NCBI GenBank assembly: GCA_028823435.1
Contig: JAPKBK010000073.1
Location: 1-8,435 of the forward strand
Length of the DNA: 8,435 bases
Origin: Flavobacteriales bacterium
GTDB taxonomy: Bacteria > Bacteroidota > Bacteroidia > Flavobacteriales_D > Sanyastnellaceae
Direction of reading: 5' to 3'
Part shown: piece by piece, positions 1-6,165 of the stretch
How the letters are laid out: every line of letters begins with the position of its first letter
Position numbering within the stretch: position 1 is the first letter of the stretch
Notes under the pieces: model-generated
Databases searched by the model: none
What the model saw: the letters and a program-made list of their open reading frames with translations, nothing else
Told to the model about the DNA's origin: nothing
Made by a program: the position numbers and the translations under genes

Positions 1-26
1 TATGAGTCTGCAAGATACATCTACCG

Positions 27-1682
27 TCACTTGCCTTCAAGTCGTATTGAGATTCGATGTGTTGAAGTTGTGTTTTCCCAAACAGACCACATCTTTTCAA
101 TCGAAAAAACCAACCTGTCTGGTATGATATCAAAGGAAATAATTGCCCGGGATGTCGGATCTCCTACTGAAAACAATCGGTATCCTCGTGCTGTTGGAAG
201 CAATTGAAACAATCTACCTTCCATGCCATCAACGCCATTCATGACAGCAACAGTGATTGCGCGTCGACTTTTAAGATCAACCCTGAATGCTCTGCCAAAA
301 CCAGGTGAACTGTCCCACGATTTATAAAATTCCGCGGTCAATCTGAAAAGATCCAAATCCCACCTCATTCTAGCACCAAATGAAAATTCACCCTCAATGT
401 TACAATCGATGCTAAGTCTCGATAAAACCTTTCCCGCATTTACAATCGGGTGATTCCAACGCATGGTCGATCGAACCGAAACACCTCCGTCATCCATTTC
501 AGATTTCACAACAAATCGTTTGTTGTCTGGACCTAAAGAGAATCCGACGATACCCTGCCATTGATTTACAGCGCCCGCCTTCACCCCCCAATTTCTTCCC
601 GGATGAAGGACACTCGTCTTGTCGATTGAAGAAAACAGAAAGAAATGTCTACTCGCTGTTAGCACTGCACGATTGTGCATCGTGAAATCACCTTTGAAAA
701 TCCCCACCTCCGTTTCAAAACTAAACGCATTTTTTTCCATCCGAAACACAGCCCCAAACAACCCAGAGAAAGTGGACGAGAAGGTTTGGCCTACTTCACC
801 TACAAAACCAATTTGAAACAATTTATTCACTCGGAATGCTGAGAACCCAAATCGATTCACACGAATCACGGATCTATTAAGTTCATTTTGATCGCGGTGC
901 AAGCCCGTATCGAACCATGTAAATTCAGACAAAGAATTCTGAGTAAATGACCGCTTCTGTGAATCCAATGAGGATGCAAACCACCATAAACCCATGTTTT
1001 TTCGAACGGCCACTCCGCGTCTAAAAGGGGCGCCATCTCCAGAATATACGCCATCAAAACCTCTGCTCACCTGACCTAGCCTGTGGGGAGATCTCATGGA
1101 TTGAAAGGGGTCATACCTTTTAATTATTGCGCCTGAACCCCAATGAACACGATGGTCACCTAAAATCCAGGTGACCCCTTGATGCCCTGTGCCTTGAATG
1201 TATCCTCCGACAAAATCTATCCCAGCCTCTCCGACATCTCGCTCAGCAACGAAGCCCCAATTACCTCCCTTAATTCGCGCGACGCACCCCACATTAGAGC
1301 CCACATATTCTTCCTCATTTAAATCAACCTGACACACAACACTTGATTTAACTTGACTCAGTTGAGGTCTGTACGTTTCTCCCGACGCTTCTTCTTTACC
1401 CCACTCACACCATGTTCTCCACTTTGTACTTTTTAATAATATTTCGGAACATTCTGGTCTTAATCCAGAGATTGCCCAAACCTCTTCTGGAACCACGGGC
1501 CAGCCATACTTTTCTATATGAAGCCTGACGCGTTCCGCATCCGAGACATCCATCCAACCTTCTTCTATGGCAGGTATAAGTAGCTTATTTATGGCCATAA
1601 AAGACTGAGACAAAAAGCCATTGTGAAACAACCCAAGTACAAAAGACAACAAGAAAATCAATGTCACTTTTTTTATTACCAT
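27..1682 (-). CDS. Exported helix-hairpin-helix / beta-strand-rich (putative outer-membrane barrel) protein
   Basis: Predicted exported protein of about 551 aa. Numbered from the ATG at 1682, residues 1-26 form a signal peptide (VIKK, then a hydrophobic stretch ending near FLSQS). Residues about 41-81 look like the last helix-hairpin-helix repeat of the ComEA-like family found in Bacteroidota (KYG at 58-60, then EEVWAISGL ending near 74). From about 115 onward the chain is built of alternating short strands with many aromatic and Gly residues. It includes ILGDHRVHWGSGAI (173-186) and FRRGVAV (220-226), which match the GDY-x-FGQG and RG motifs I recall in HhH proteins that continue into a barrel-like domain. 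Relatives are usually longer (roughly 650-700 aa) with more HhH repeats, so this looks like a shortened version. Four cysteines at 78, 92, 117 and 133 could form disulfides. An upstream ATG at 1694 would add four residues; 1682 gives a better signal peptide and a 7-base overlap with the preceding gene. The biological role of the family is not established; DNA binding by the HhH is only suggested. Intact reading frame with a TGA stop. Confidence 0.7.
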   Translation of the reverse strand: MVIKKVTLIFLLSFVLGLFHNGFLSQSFMAINKLLIPAIEEGWMDVSDAERVRLHIEKYGWPVVPEEVWAISGLRPECSEILLKSTKWRTWCEWGKEEASGETYRPQLSQVKSSVVCQVDLNEEEYVGSNVGCVARIKGGNWGFVAERDVGEAGIDFVGGYIQGTGHQGVTWILGDHRVHWGSGAIIKRYDPFQSMRSPHRLGQVSRGFDGVYSGDGAPFRRGVAVRKNMGLWWFASSLDSQKRSFTQNSLSEFTWFDTGLHRDQNELNRSVIRVNRFGFSAFRVNKLFQIGFVGEVGQTFSSTFSGLFGAVFRMEKNAFSFETEVGIFKGDFTMHNRAVLTASRHFFLFSSIDKTSVLHPGRNWGVKAGAVNQWQGIVGFSLGPDNKRFVVKSEMDDGGVSVRSTMRWNHPIVNAGKVLSRLSIDCNIEGEFSFGARMRWDLDLFRLTAEFYKSWDSSPGFGRAFRVDLKSRRAITVAVMNGVDGMEGRLFQLLPTARGYRLFSVGDPTSRAIISFDIIPDRLVFSIEKMWSVWENTTSTHRISIRLEGK

Positions 1683-2422
1683 GACACCATCCATTGAGAA
1701 TTCCCTCCAAACGAACCATATCTGTGACTTAAAGACTTCGTGAATGCGCCATTAAGAATGAGACTGCAAGAAATTCTCAAATCTGGTCCCTCAACAATCA
1801 AGTGCGCAGTTAATTTGTTCAATCTTCCGCCCACAAGAAGGTGCCAGTCTCTGCCATATAAACTTGAGTTTAAGCCTAACCCAACTTGAAACCCATGCGT
1901 GTTAGGTGGGGTGATTAACCCCGACACCCGCCAAGGCCATTCTACACCCACTACATCCGGTGAGATCATAAAGGAACACCTGCCAGAGGGGAAAGATGTG
2001 GTGACGCCCGTACTTGATATCATGCGCCAAGAGCGTGTGTGTAACTCTGTCAAGGCCTCTAATTGCACACCTAAATTCAGCCAAGCGTAAATCACAAAAT
2101 TCTCTTCCACAACCCCTATAAGCTTTTCATGTCCCCACCAAACCTCACTCCTGTTCCAAGCTTCCCATCCACACCAACTCCCCCCTACTCTCGATCCTGG
2201 AATTGACTTGATGGATTTTTCGATCTTGAAGGCGTGGAATTTGGCCCCCCAAATGATTTGTTCTCCACGAATCATCCAATCAAAGGAGTCAGACAACACA
2301 AAATCTGTGCGTAAGGATGGCTGAAACTCACTTTGGGCTGTGACAACCGAAGGGCATATAACAGATAGGCAAACGAAATAAATCCTAACGATAACGGCAA
2401 TATTTGCACCTTGAACTTTCAT
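1676..2422 (-). CDS. Unrecognised exported Trp-rich protein, co-transcribed with the HhH/barrel protein
   Basis: I do not recognise this protein. From the ATG at 2422 it has 248 aa, opening with a convincing signal peptide: MKVQ, a hydrophobic core, and a cleavage site near VVTA|Q at about residue 29/30. The mature part is short, with amphipathic strand-like segments alternating with Gly and polar turns. It is rich in tryptophan (W49, W58, W83, W86, W89, W95, W96) and has three cysteines (84, 149, 219). It ends in WMVSW, an aromatic C-terminus as seen in the last strand of many outer-membrane barrels, so a small barrel or a surface or periplasmic partner of the next gene is possible but unproven. 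The frame stays open upstream to 2629, but that extension crosses the antisense of the tRNA and gives the WRDSNPH peptide, a known annotation artefact. An ATG at 2443 is an alternative start adding 7 residues. Its stop overlaps the next gene's start in ATGGTAA, so the two are probably translationally coupled. Confidence 0.65.
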   Translation of the reverse strand: MKVQGANIAVIVRIYFVCLSVICPSVVTAQSEFQPSLRTDFVLSDSFDWMIRGEQIIWGAKFHAFKIEKSIKSIPGSRVGGSWCGWEAWNRSEVWWGHEKLIGVVEENFVIYAWLNLGVQLEALTELHTRSWRMISSTGVTTSFPSGRCSFMISPDVVGVEWPWRVSGLITPPNTHGFQVGLGLNSSLYGRDWHLLVGGRLNKLTAHLIVEGPDLRISCSLILNGAFTKSLSHRYGSFGGNSQWMVSW

Positions 2423-2495
2423 CTTGGCAAGGTGCGATCTCATGTGAAACACGAGGAAAACAAATAAACAAGTGTTCACCCTAAATTTATTAGTG

Positions 2496-2522
2496 TTGTT
2501 ACGCTCCTTGGTCCTATCTTTG
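2496..2522 (+). promoter_or_regulatory. Bacteroidota-type promoter for tRNA-Leu (and possibly tig)
   Basis: TATCTTTG at 2515-2522 is an exact match to the Bacteroidota -7 box TAnnTTTG. A TTG at 2496-2498, 16 bases upstream, can serve as the -33 element; published spacings are usually slightly longer. Transcription would start near 2527-2530, about ten bases before the mature tRNA 5' end, which is a normal short leader. The -7 match and its position are seen directly; activity is inferred. Confidence 0.6.
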
Positions 2523-2538
2523 CGCCCCGATTTGGAAT

Positions 2539-2620
<82 letters not shown>

Positions 2621-2658
2621 CAATTCCAAACAACGGGCAGATTCTATAACAGAACGCC

Positions 2659-4014
2659 ATGAATATTACCCAGGAACCAATTGATGCGCTTAGGGCGCAA
2701 GTCACTGTTAAATTGGAAAAACAGGATTACGAAGGACGATGTGACAAGATCCTGCAACATCAACGCAAACAAATTGTGATGCCAGGGTTCAGAAAAGGGA
2801 AGGTTCCAATGGACATTGTGAAAAAGCAGTATGGCAAAACTGTCTTGGCTGACGAGCTCAATAAACTTTTAAGTGAGAGCCTTCAGAAATACATTGCGGA
2901 AAACAAACTTCATGTTTTAGGGAACCCTATACCGGTAGAAGATCAAGAAGAACAAGGAGATTGGGAGAATCCCGACGCTTTTACGTTTACATATGAATTG
3001 GGACTCGCCCCAGTTGTAGAGTTAAAGTTTGGTTGGAGAGCGAGGTTTACAAGACACACCATTCCCGTTGACAAGAAAGCCATCGACAACCGTGTCCTTG
3101 ACATGCAACGTCAGCACGGTACGGTCAGCGATGTGGAGACATCTGAGGAAAAGGATATGCTCATTGGAACATTTGTTCAACTTGAAGAAAGTGGCGCGCA
3201 GTTGGAAGGAGGAATTACAAACAAAAGCTCTATTTCAATTGAATTCACGGACGACAAAGAAACAAAGAAGATACTTATAGGTCTTTCTGTAGGTTCGGAT
3301 ATCGTAGTTAACCCTCATAAAGTGAGTAAAAACCATGAGGACTTAGGCAAAATGCTTGGGATTTCACATGATCAGGTTCACGCTTTGAAGGGTGATTTTA
3401 AATTTACTGTTGAAGAAATTAAAAGACTGAATCCCCATGAAGTAGGGCAGTCATTGTTTGATAAAATATATCCACAGGGGGAAGTAAAAGACGAAAAGGA
3501 TTTCCGGTCTCGCATCGAAAAAGATCTTGAGGGTCATTTCGACAGAGATGCTGAATGGGTATTTCGACGCAGATTTATTGTGGATTTGATCGAGTACATG
3601 AAGATTCCTCTTCCGGAAGTGTTTTTAAAGCGCTGGATTAAGCTTTCTAATGACAAACCCGTCACTGAAGAACAAATCGAAAGCGAGTTTGCCGGATATG
3701 CTGATTCTTTAAGGTGGCAATTGCTCCAACAAACGGTCATGAAGGATCAGGAGATGAAGATTACAGCTGATGAATTGGAGTCTGAGGCACGTAAATTCGT
3801 CGGCGCTCAGTATGCCCAATATGGCATGCCTTTAGATGAAGAAGCCATGGACAAAGTGGCGAAAGGCGTTCTTGCAAAAGAAGAGGAGAGAAGAAAAATT
3901 GCAGATGTCATTATCGAACGGAAGGTGGTGGATTTCCTTAAAACGAAAGTCAGCATTAAGGACAAGTCGATTTCTTATGAAAAGTTCTCTGAACTTGCCG
4001 CAGAGGTAAAATAA
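2659..4014 (+). CDS. tig: Trigger factor, ribosome-associated chaperone
   Basis: Trigger factor (451 aa) binds the ribosome at the tunnel exit and shields nascent chains while they fold. The N-terminal ribosome-binding domain covers about residues 1-120 and carries the signature PGFRKGKVP (42-50), whose F44-R45-K46 corresponds to the ribosomal contact. A middle FKBP-like region spans about 155-255, followed by a long helical C-terminal arm domain (about 258-430) rich in Glu and Lys, as expected for the substrate-cradling arms. The middle domain lacks the IPGFE-type motif of the E. coli peptidyl-prolyl isomerase domain and instead has ILIGLSVGSD (205-214), a form I associate with Bacteroidota trigger factors, so isomerase activity may be weak or absent. 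Start: ATG at 2659 gives the usual M-N-I-T start; no Shine-Dalgarno is visible, as is normal in this phylum. It lies directly behind tRNA-Leu and ahead of clpP and clpX, the classical order tig-clpP-clpX. Confidence 0.95.
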   Translation: MNITQEPIDALRAQVTVKLEKQDYEGRCDKILQHQRKQIVMPGFRKGKVPMDIVKKQYGKTVLADELNKLLSESLQKYIAENKLHVLGNPIPVEDQEEQGDWENPDAFTFTYELGLAPVVELKFGWRARFTRHTIPVDKKAIDNRVLDMQRQHGTVSDVETSEEKDMLIGTFVQLEESGAQLEGGITNKSSISIEFTDDKETKKILIGLSVGSDIVVNPHKVSKNHEDLGKMLGISHDQVHALKGDFKFTVEEIKRLNPHEVGQSLFDKIYPQGEVKDEKDFRSRIEKDLEGHFDRDAEWVFRRRFIVDLIEYMKIPLPEVFLKRWIKLSNDKPVTEEQIESEFAGYADSLRWQLLQQTVMKDQEMKITADELESEARKFVGAQYAQYGMPLDEEAMDKVAKGVLAKEEERRKIADVIIERKVVDFLKTKVSIKDKSISYEKFSELAAEVK

Positions 4015-4029
4015 TTTATGTAGGTACGC

Positions 4030-4053
4030 AACGATAGATTGCTATATATCGTT
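4030..4053. repeat. 7-bp inverted repeat in the tig-clpP gap
   Basis: AACGATA at 4030-4036 is the exact reverse complement of TATCGTT at 4047-4053, with a 10-base spacer. It starts 16 bases after the tig stop. Only three T residues (4052-4054) fall at the end of the right arm, so a rho-independent terminator is weak at best. The right arm runs into TTTG at 4052-4055, a -7-like box with a one-base-too-long spacing (TA-nnn-TTTG), so an operator overlapping a clpP promoter is another reading. Function is unknown. Confidence 0.4.
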
Positions 4054-4070
4054 TGTGAATATCCGAGGAA

Positions 4071-4082
4071 AACACATGTGTT
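4071..4082. promoter_or_regulatory. Perfect 12-bp palindrome upstream of clpP (possible operator)
   Basis: AACACATGTGTT is perfectly self-complementary and ends 45 bases before the clpP ATG. With no spacer it would make a poor RNA hairpin, so a site for a dimeric DNA-binding protein is the more natural reading. A 12-bp perfect palindrome occurs by chance about once per 4096 positions, roughly a 2-3% chance somewhere in this 113-base gap. That makes it suggestive only. Confidence 0.3.
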
Positions 4083-4127
4083 AAATCAAGTGTTGAAGAC
4101 TAAATTGCAGATATATTATCAAGCACC

Positions 4128-4805
4128 ATGAACAATCGTAAAGAATTTTTAAAGTTTGCCGTCAAAGATCAGGGGTTAAGTAGCCACACTGTAGGGGATT
4201 TCATATCGTCTGCATACGGCCCTGAGAATATGACACGTACAGTTATTGAAGAGAGAGCAATGCCCTTTCGTGAAGTTGACGTCTTTTCGCGTTTAATGGC
4301 TGACCGAATCATATTTATGGGAACTGGAGTCGATGATTACATCGCCAATATTATTCAAGCGCAACTGTTGTTTCTCGAGTCAACCGATCCGAAAAAAGAC
4401 ATTCAGATTTACATTAACTCACCTGGCGGAAGTGTCTACGCTGGTTTGGGGATTTACGATACAATGCAGTACATCCGTCCTGACATCGCTACGATATGTA
4501 CGGGAATGGCTGCCTCTATGGGAGCGGTTCTTTTGTGCGGAGGTGCAGCTGGCAAACGCACTGGTCTGAAACACAGTCGCATCATGATCCACCAACCATT
4601 AGGAGGTGCAAGAGGTCAAGCATCTGATATTGAAATTACGGCACGTGAAATTCAAAAGCTTAAGAAAGAGCTTTACGAAATTATCGCGCACCACAGCGGC
4701 AAAAAATACGACGACGTTTGGAAGGACAGTGACAGAGATTACTGGATGACGGCTGAAGAAGCTAAGAATTATGGAATGATTGATGAAGTGTTGAGTCGTC
4801 AATAA
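4128..4805 (+). CDS. clpP: ClpP, ATP-dependent Clp protease proteolytic subunit
   Basis: Serine peptidase of the ClpXP complex (225 aa). It forms a 14-subunit cytoplasmic barrel that degrades proteins unfolded by ClpX. The catalytic triad is complete: Ser130 in GMAASMG, His155 in MIHQP and Asp204 in SDRDYWM. The oligomer and substrate-binding motif INSPGGSVYAGLGIYD (96-111) is intact, and FSRLMADRIIFMG (53-65) matches the start of the mature fold. The N-terminus before about residue 40 is longer than the short E. coli propeptide, but this length is usual for Bacteroidota ClpP. The ATG at 4128 is chosen because the chain NNRKEFLKFAVK aligns with the family N-terminus. clpX follows after 30 bases, so the two are one transcription unit; the 113-base gap from tig contains possible regulatory repeats. 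Confidence 0.97.
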   Translation: MNNRKEFLKFAVKDQGLSSHTVGDFISSAYGPENMTRTVIEERAMPFREVDVFSRLMADRIIFMGTGVDDYIANIIQAQLLFLESTDPKKDIQIYINSPGGSVYAGLGIYDTMQYIRPDIATICTGMAASMGAVLLCGGAAGKRTGLKHSRIMIHQPLGGARGQASDIEITAREIQKLKKELYEIIAHHSGKKYDDVWKDSDRDYWMTAEEAKNYGMIDEVLSRQ

Positions 4806-4835
4806 GATCGTTTACTAGAAAAATCTGAGAGTGAG

Positions 4836-6059
4836 ATGGCAAAAGAAATAGATGCTGTTTGTTCCTTTTGCGGAAGGGAAAAAGATAATGTAGAAATCCT
4901 TATTGCAGGAATTTCTGGGCATATCTGTGATGTGTGTGTGAAGGAAGCCGATACAATTGTCGAGGACGAAAGTGACAAGAATGTTGTCGAAAAGCTCGAC
5001 TTAGAGCTCAAGAAACCCGTCGAGATAAAAGCACATATTGATGACTATGTGATCGGACAGGAAAAGGCAAAAAGAACGCTTTCAGTTGCAGTATACAACC
5101 ATTACAAACGCCTTCTCAACCCTCCGACAGAAGATTGTGAAGTTGAACTTGACAAGTCAAATGTTATTTTAGTCGGCGAGACAGGCACTGGAAAAACATT
5201 GCTGGCAAAAACAATAGCTCGGATGCTAGACGTGCCATTTTGCATCGCAGACGCAACCGTTTTGACAGAAGCGGGATATGTTGGTGAAGATGTAGAAAGT
5301 GTGCTATCTAGACTTTTACAGACTGCAGACTTTGATGTTGAAGCGGCTGAGAGGGGAATCATCTTTATCGATGAAATCGATAAAATTGCTCGGAAGAGTG
5401 ACAATGCATCAATCACGAGAGATGTAAGTGGAGAGGGCGTCCAACAAGCGTTGCTTAAACTGCTTGAAGGAACAGATGTACATGTCCCCCCGCAAGGAGG
5501 CCGGAAGCACCCAGAACAAAAGCTCATCACTGTAAATACCCAGAACATTCTCTTTATTTGTGGCGGTGCATTTTCAGGGATTGAGAATCACATAGAACGT
5601 CGGATCAGCAGATCTACAATTGGATTCAAAAGCAAAGGGGCCGAAAATAAACATGAGAATATTCTTTCTCACATTGCGCCTTCAGACTTAAGAAGTTTCG
5701 GTTTAATTCCTGAGCTTGTCGGCAGATTCCCTGTCCTCACTCACTTGAATACCTTGGATGGACAGGCATTGAGACGCATCCTCACTGAGCCTAAAAATGC
5801 GATTATCAAACAGTACATCCATCTATTCAGCCTAGACAATATTGAATTAAAATTCAAAGCAGACGCCCTTGATTGGATCGTGGAACAAGCCTTAAAATTT
5901 AAGCTTGGTGCACGTGGATTGAGAGGGATTCTTGAGACAGTGCTTACAGACGATATGTTTGAACTCCCAAGTAGCGATGTCAAAAAACTCGTCGTAGATA
6001 GGAAATATTGCGAAGGCCACAAGGGAAATATTGCATCCCAAGAATTGAAAGTGGCATAG
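4836..6059 (+). CDS. clpX: ClpX, ATP-dependent unfoldase subunit of ClpXP
   Basis: Hexameric AAA+ unfoldase (407 aa, normal length) that recognises tagged proteins, unfolds them with ATP and threads them into ClpP. The N-terminal zinc domain has the four ligands C9, C12, C31 and C34. Other motifs are Walker A GETGTGKT (114-121), pore loop GYVGED (147-152), Walker B IIFIDEID (175-182), the RKH substrate loop (223-225), an IGF tripeptide for docking on ClpP (262-264), an arginine finger in LVGRFP (R297) and sensor 2 GARGLR (358-363). Every key element is present, so an active enzyme is expected. The Glu in Walker A, where E. coli has Pro, is common in flavobacterial ClpX. The start ATG at 4836 gives the expected short lead (MAKE) into the zinc finger. 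It is in an operon with clpP; after it comes a 106-base gap and mutS. Confidence 0.98.
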   Translation: MAKEIDAVCSFCGREKDNVEILIAGISGHICDVCVKEADTIVEDESDKNVVEKLDLELKKPVEIKAHIDDYVIGQEKAKRTLSVAVYNHYKRLLNPPTEDCEVELDKSNVILVGETGTGKTLLAKTIARMLDVPFCIADATVLTEAGYVGEDVESVLSRLLQTADFDVEAAERGIIFIDEIDKIARKSDNASITRDVSGEGVQQALLKLLEGTDVHVPPQGGRKHPEQKLITVNTQNILFICGGAFSGIENHIERRISRSTIGFKSKGAENKHENILSHIAPSDLRSFGLIPELVGRFPVLTHLNTLDGQALRRILTEPKNAIIKQYIHLFSLDNIELKFKADALDWIVEQALKFKLGARGLRGILETVLTDDMFELPSSDVKKLVVDRKYCEGHKGNIASQELKVA

Positions 6060-6097
6060 ATCCCCGCCAATTGTTTGTCACTTGTGGAAAATCATCT

Positions 6098-6111
6098 CAC
6101 TTCTAGAGGTG
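6098..6111. repeat. Imperfect 14-base palindrome between clpX and mutS
   Basis: CACTTCTAGAGGTG is symmetric about TCTAGA except for one position pair that can form T-G in RNA. A longer-range complement, TCCCC (6061-6065) with GGGGA (6117-6121), encloses it. There is no downstream T run, so I do not call a terminator. It overlaps the first base before the candidate mutS -33 element at 6112. Confidence 0.25.
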
Positions 6112-6138
6112 TTGTAGGGGAGATTCCTTTCTAATTTG
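6112..6138 (+). promoter_or_regulatory. Weak candidate promoter for mutS
   Basis: TTG at 6112-6114, a 17-base spacer, then TAATTTG at 6132-6138, which is the Bacteroidota -7 box TAnnTTTG with one base fewer between TA and TTTG. A start site near 6143-6146 would leave a leader of about 20 bases before the GTG start. The match is imperfect and mutS could equally be read through from clpX. Confidence 0.3.
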
Positions 6139-6165
6139 GTCACGACTATCTAAACAAAAGAAGAC

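Noticed and set aside
2461..2466. TATTTG on the minus strand as a promoter for the exported-protein operon
   Set aside because: It lacks the two-base spacer of TAnnTTTG and has no TTG at the right distance upstream. A promoter must exist near here, but I cannot point to it.
4093..4119. TTG plus TATATTAT as a promoter just before clpP
   Set aside because: The -10-like box is AT-rich without TTTG and would leave almost no leader before the ATG at 4128. AT-rich sequence gives such matches easily.
5102..5548. A 148-codon open frame on the minus strand inside clpX
   Set aside because: It lies wholly antisense to a highly conserved clpX region. Its Ser/Cys-rich translation reflects the codon pattern of the opposite strand and no independent signal supports it.
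6060..6165. Rho-independent terminator after clpX
   Set aside because: The symmetric elements there have weak stems and no T run on the plus strand, so a terminator cannot be supported.
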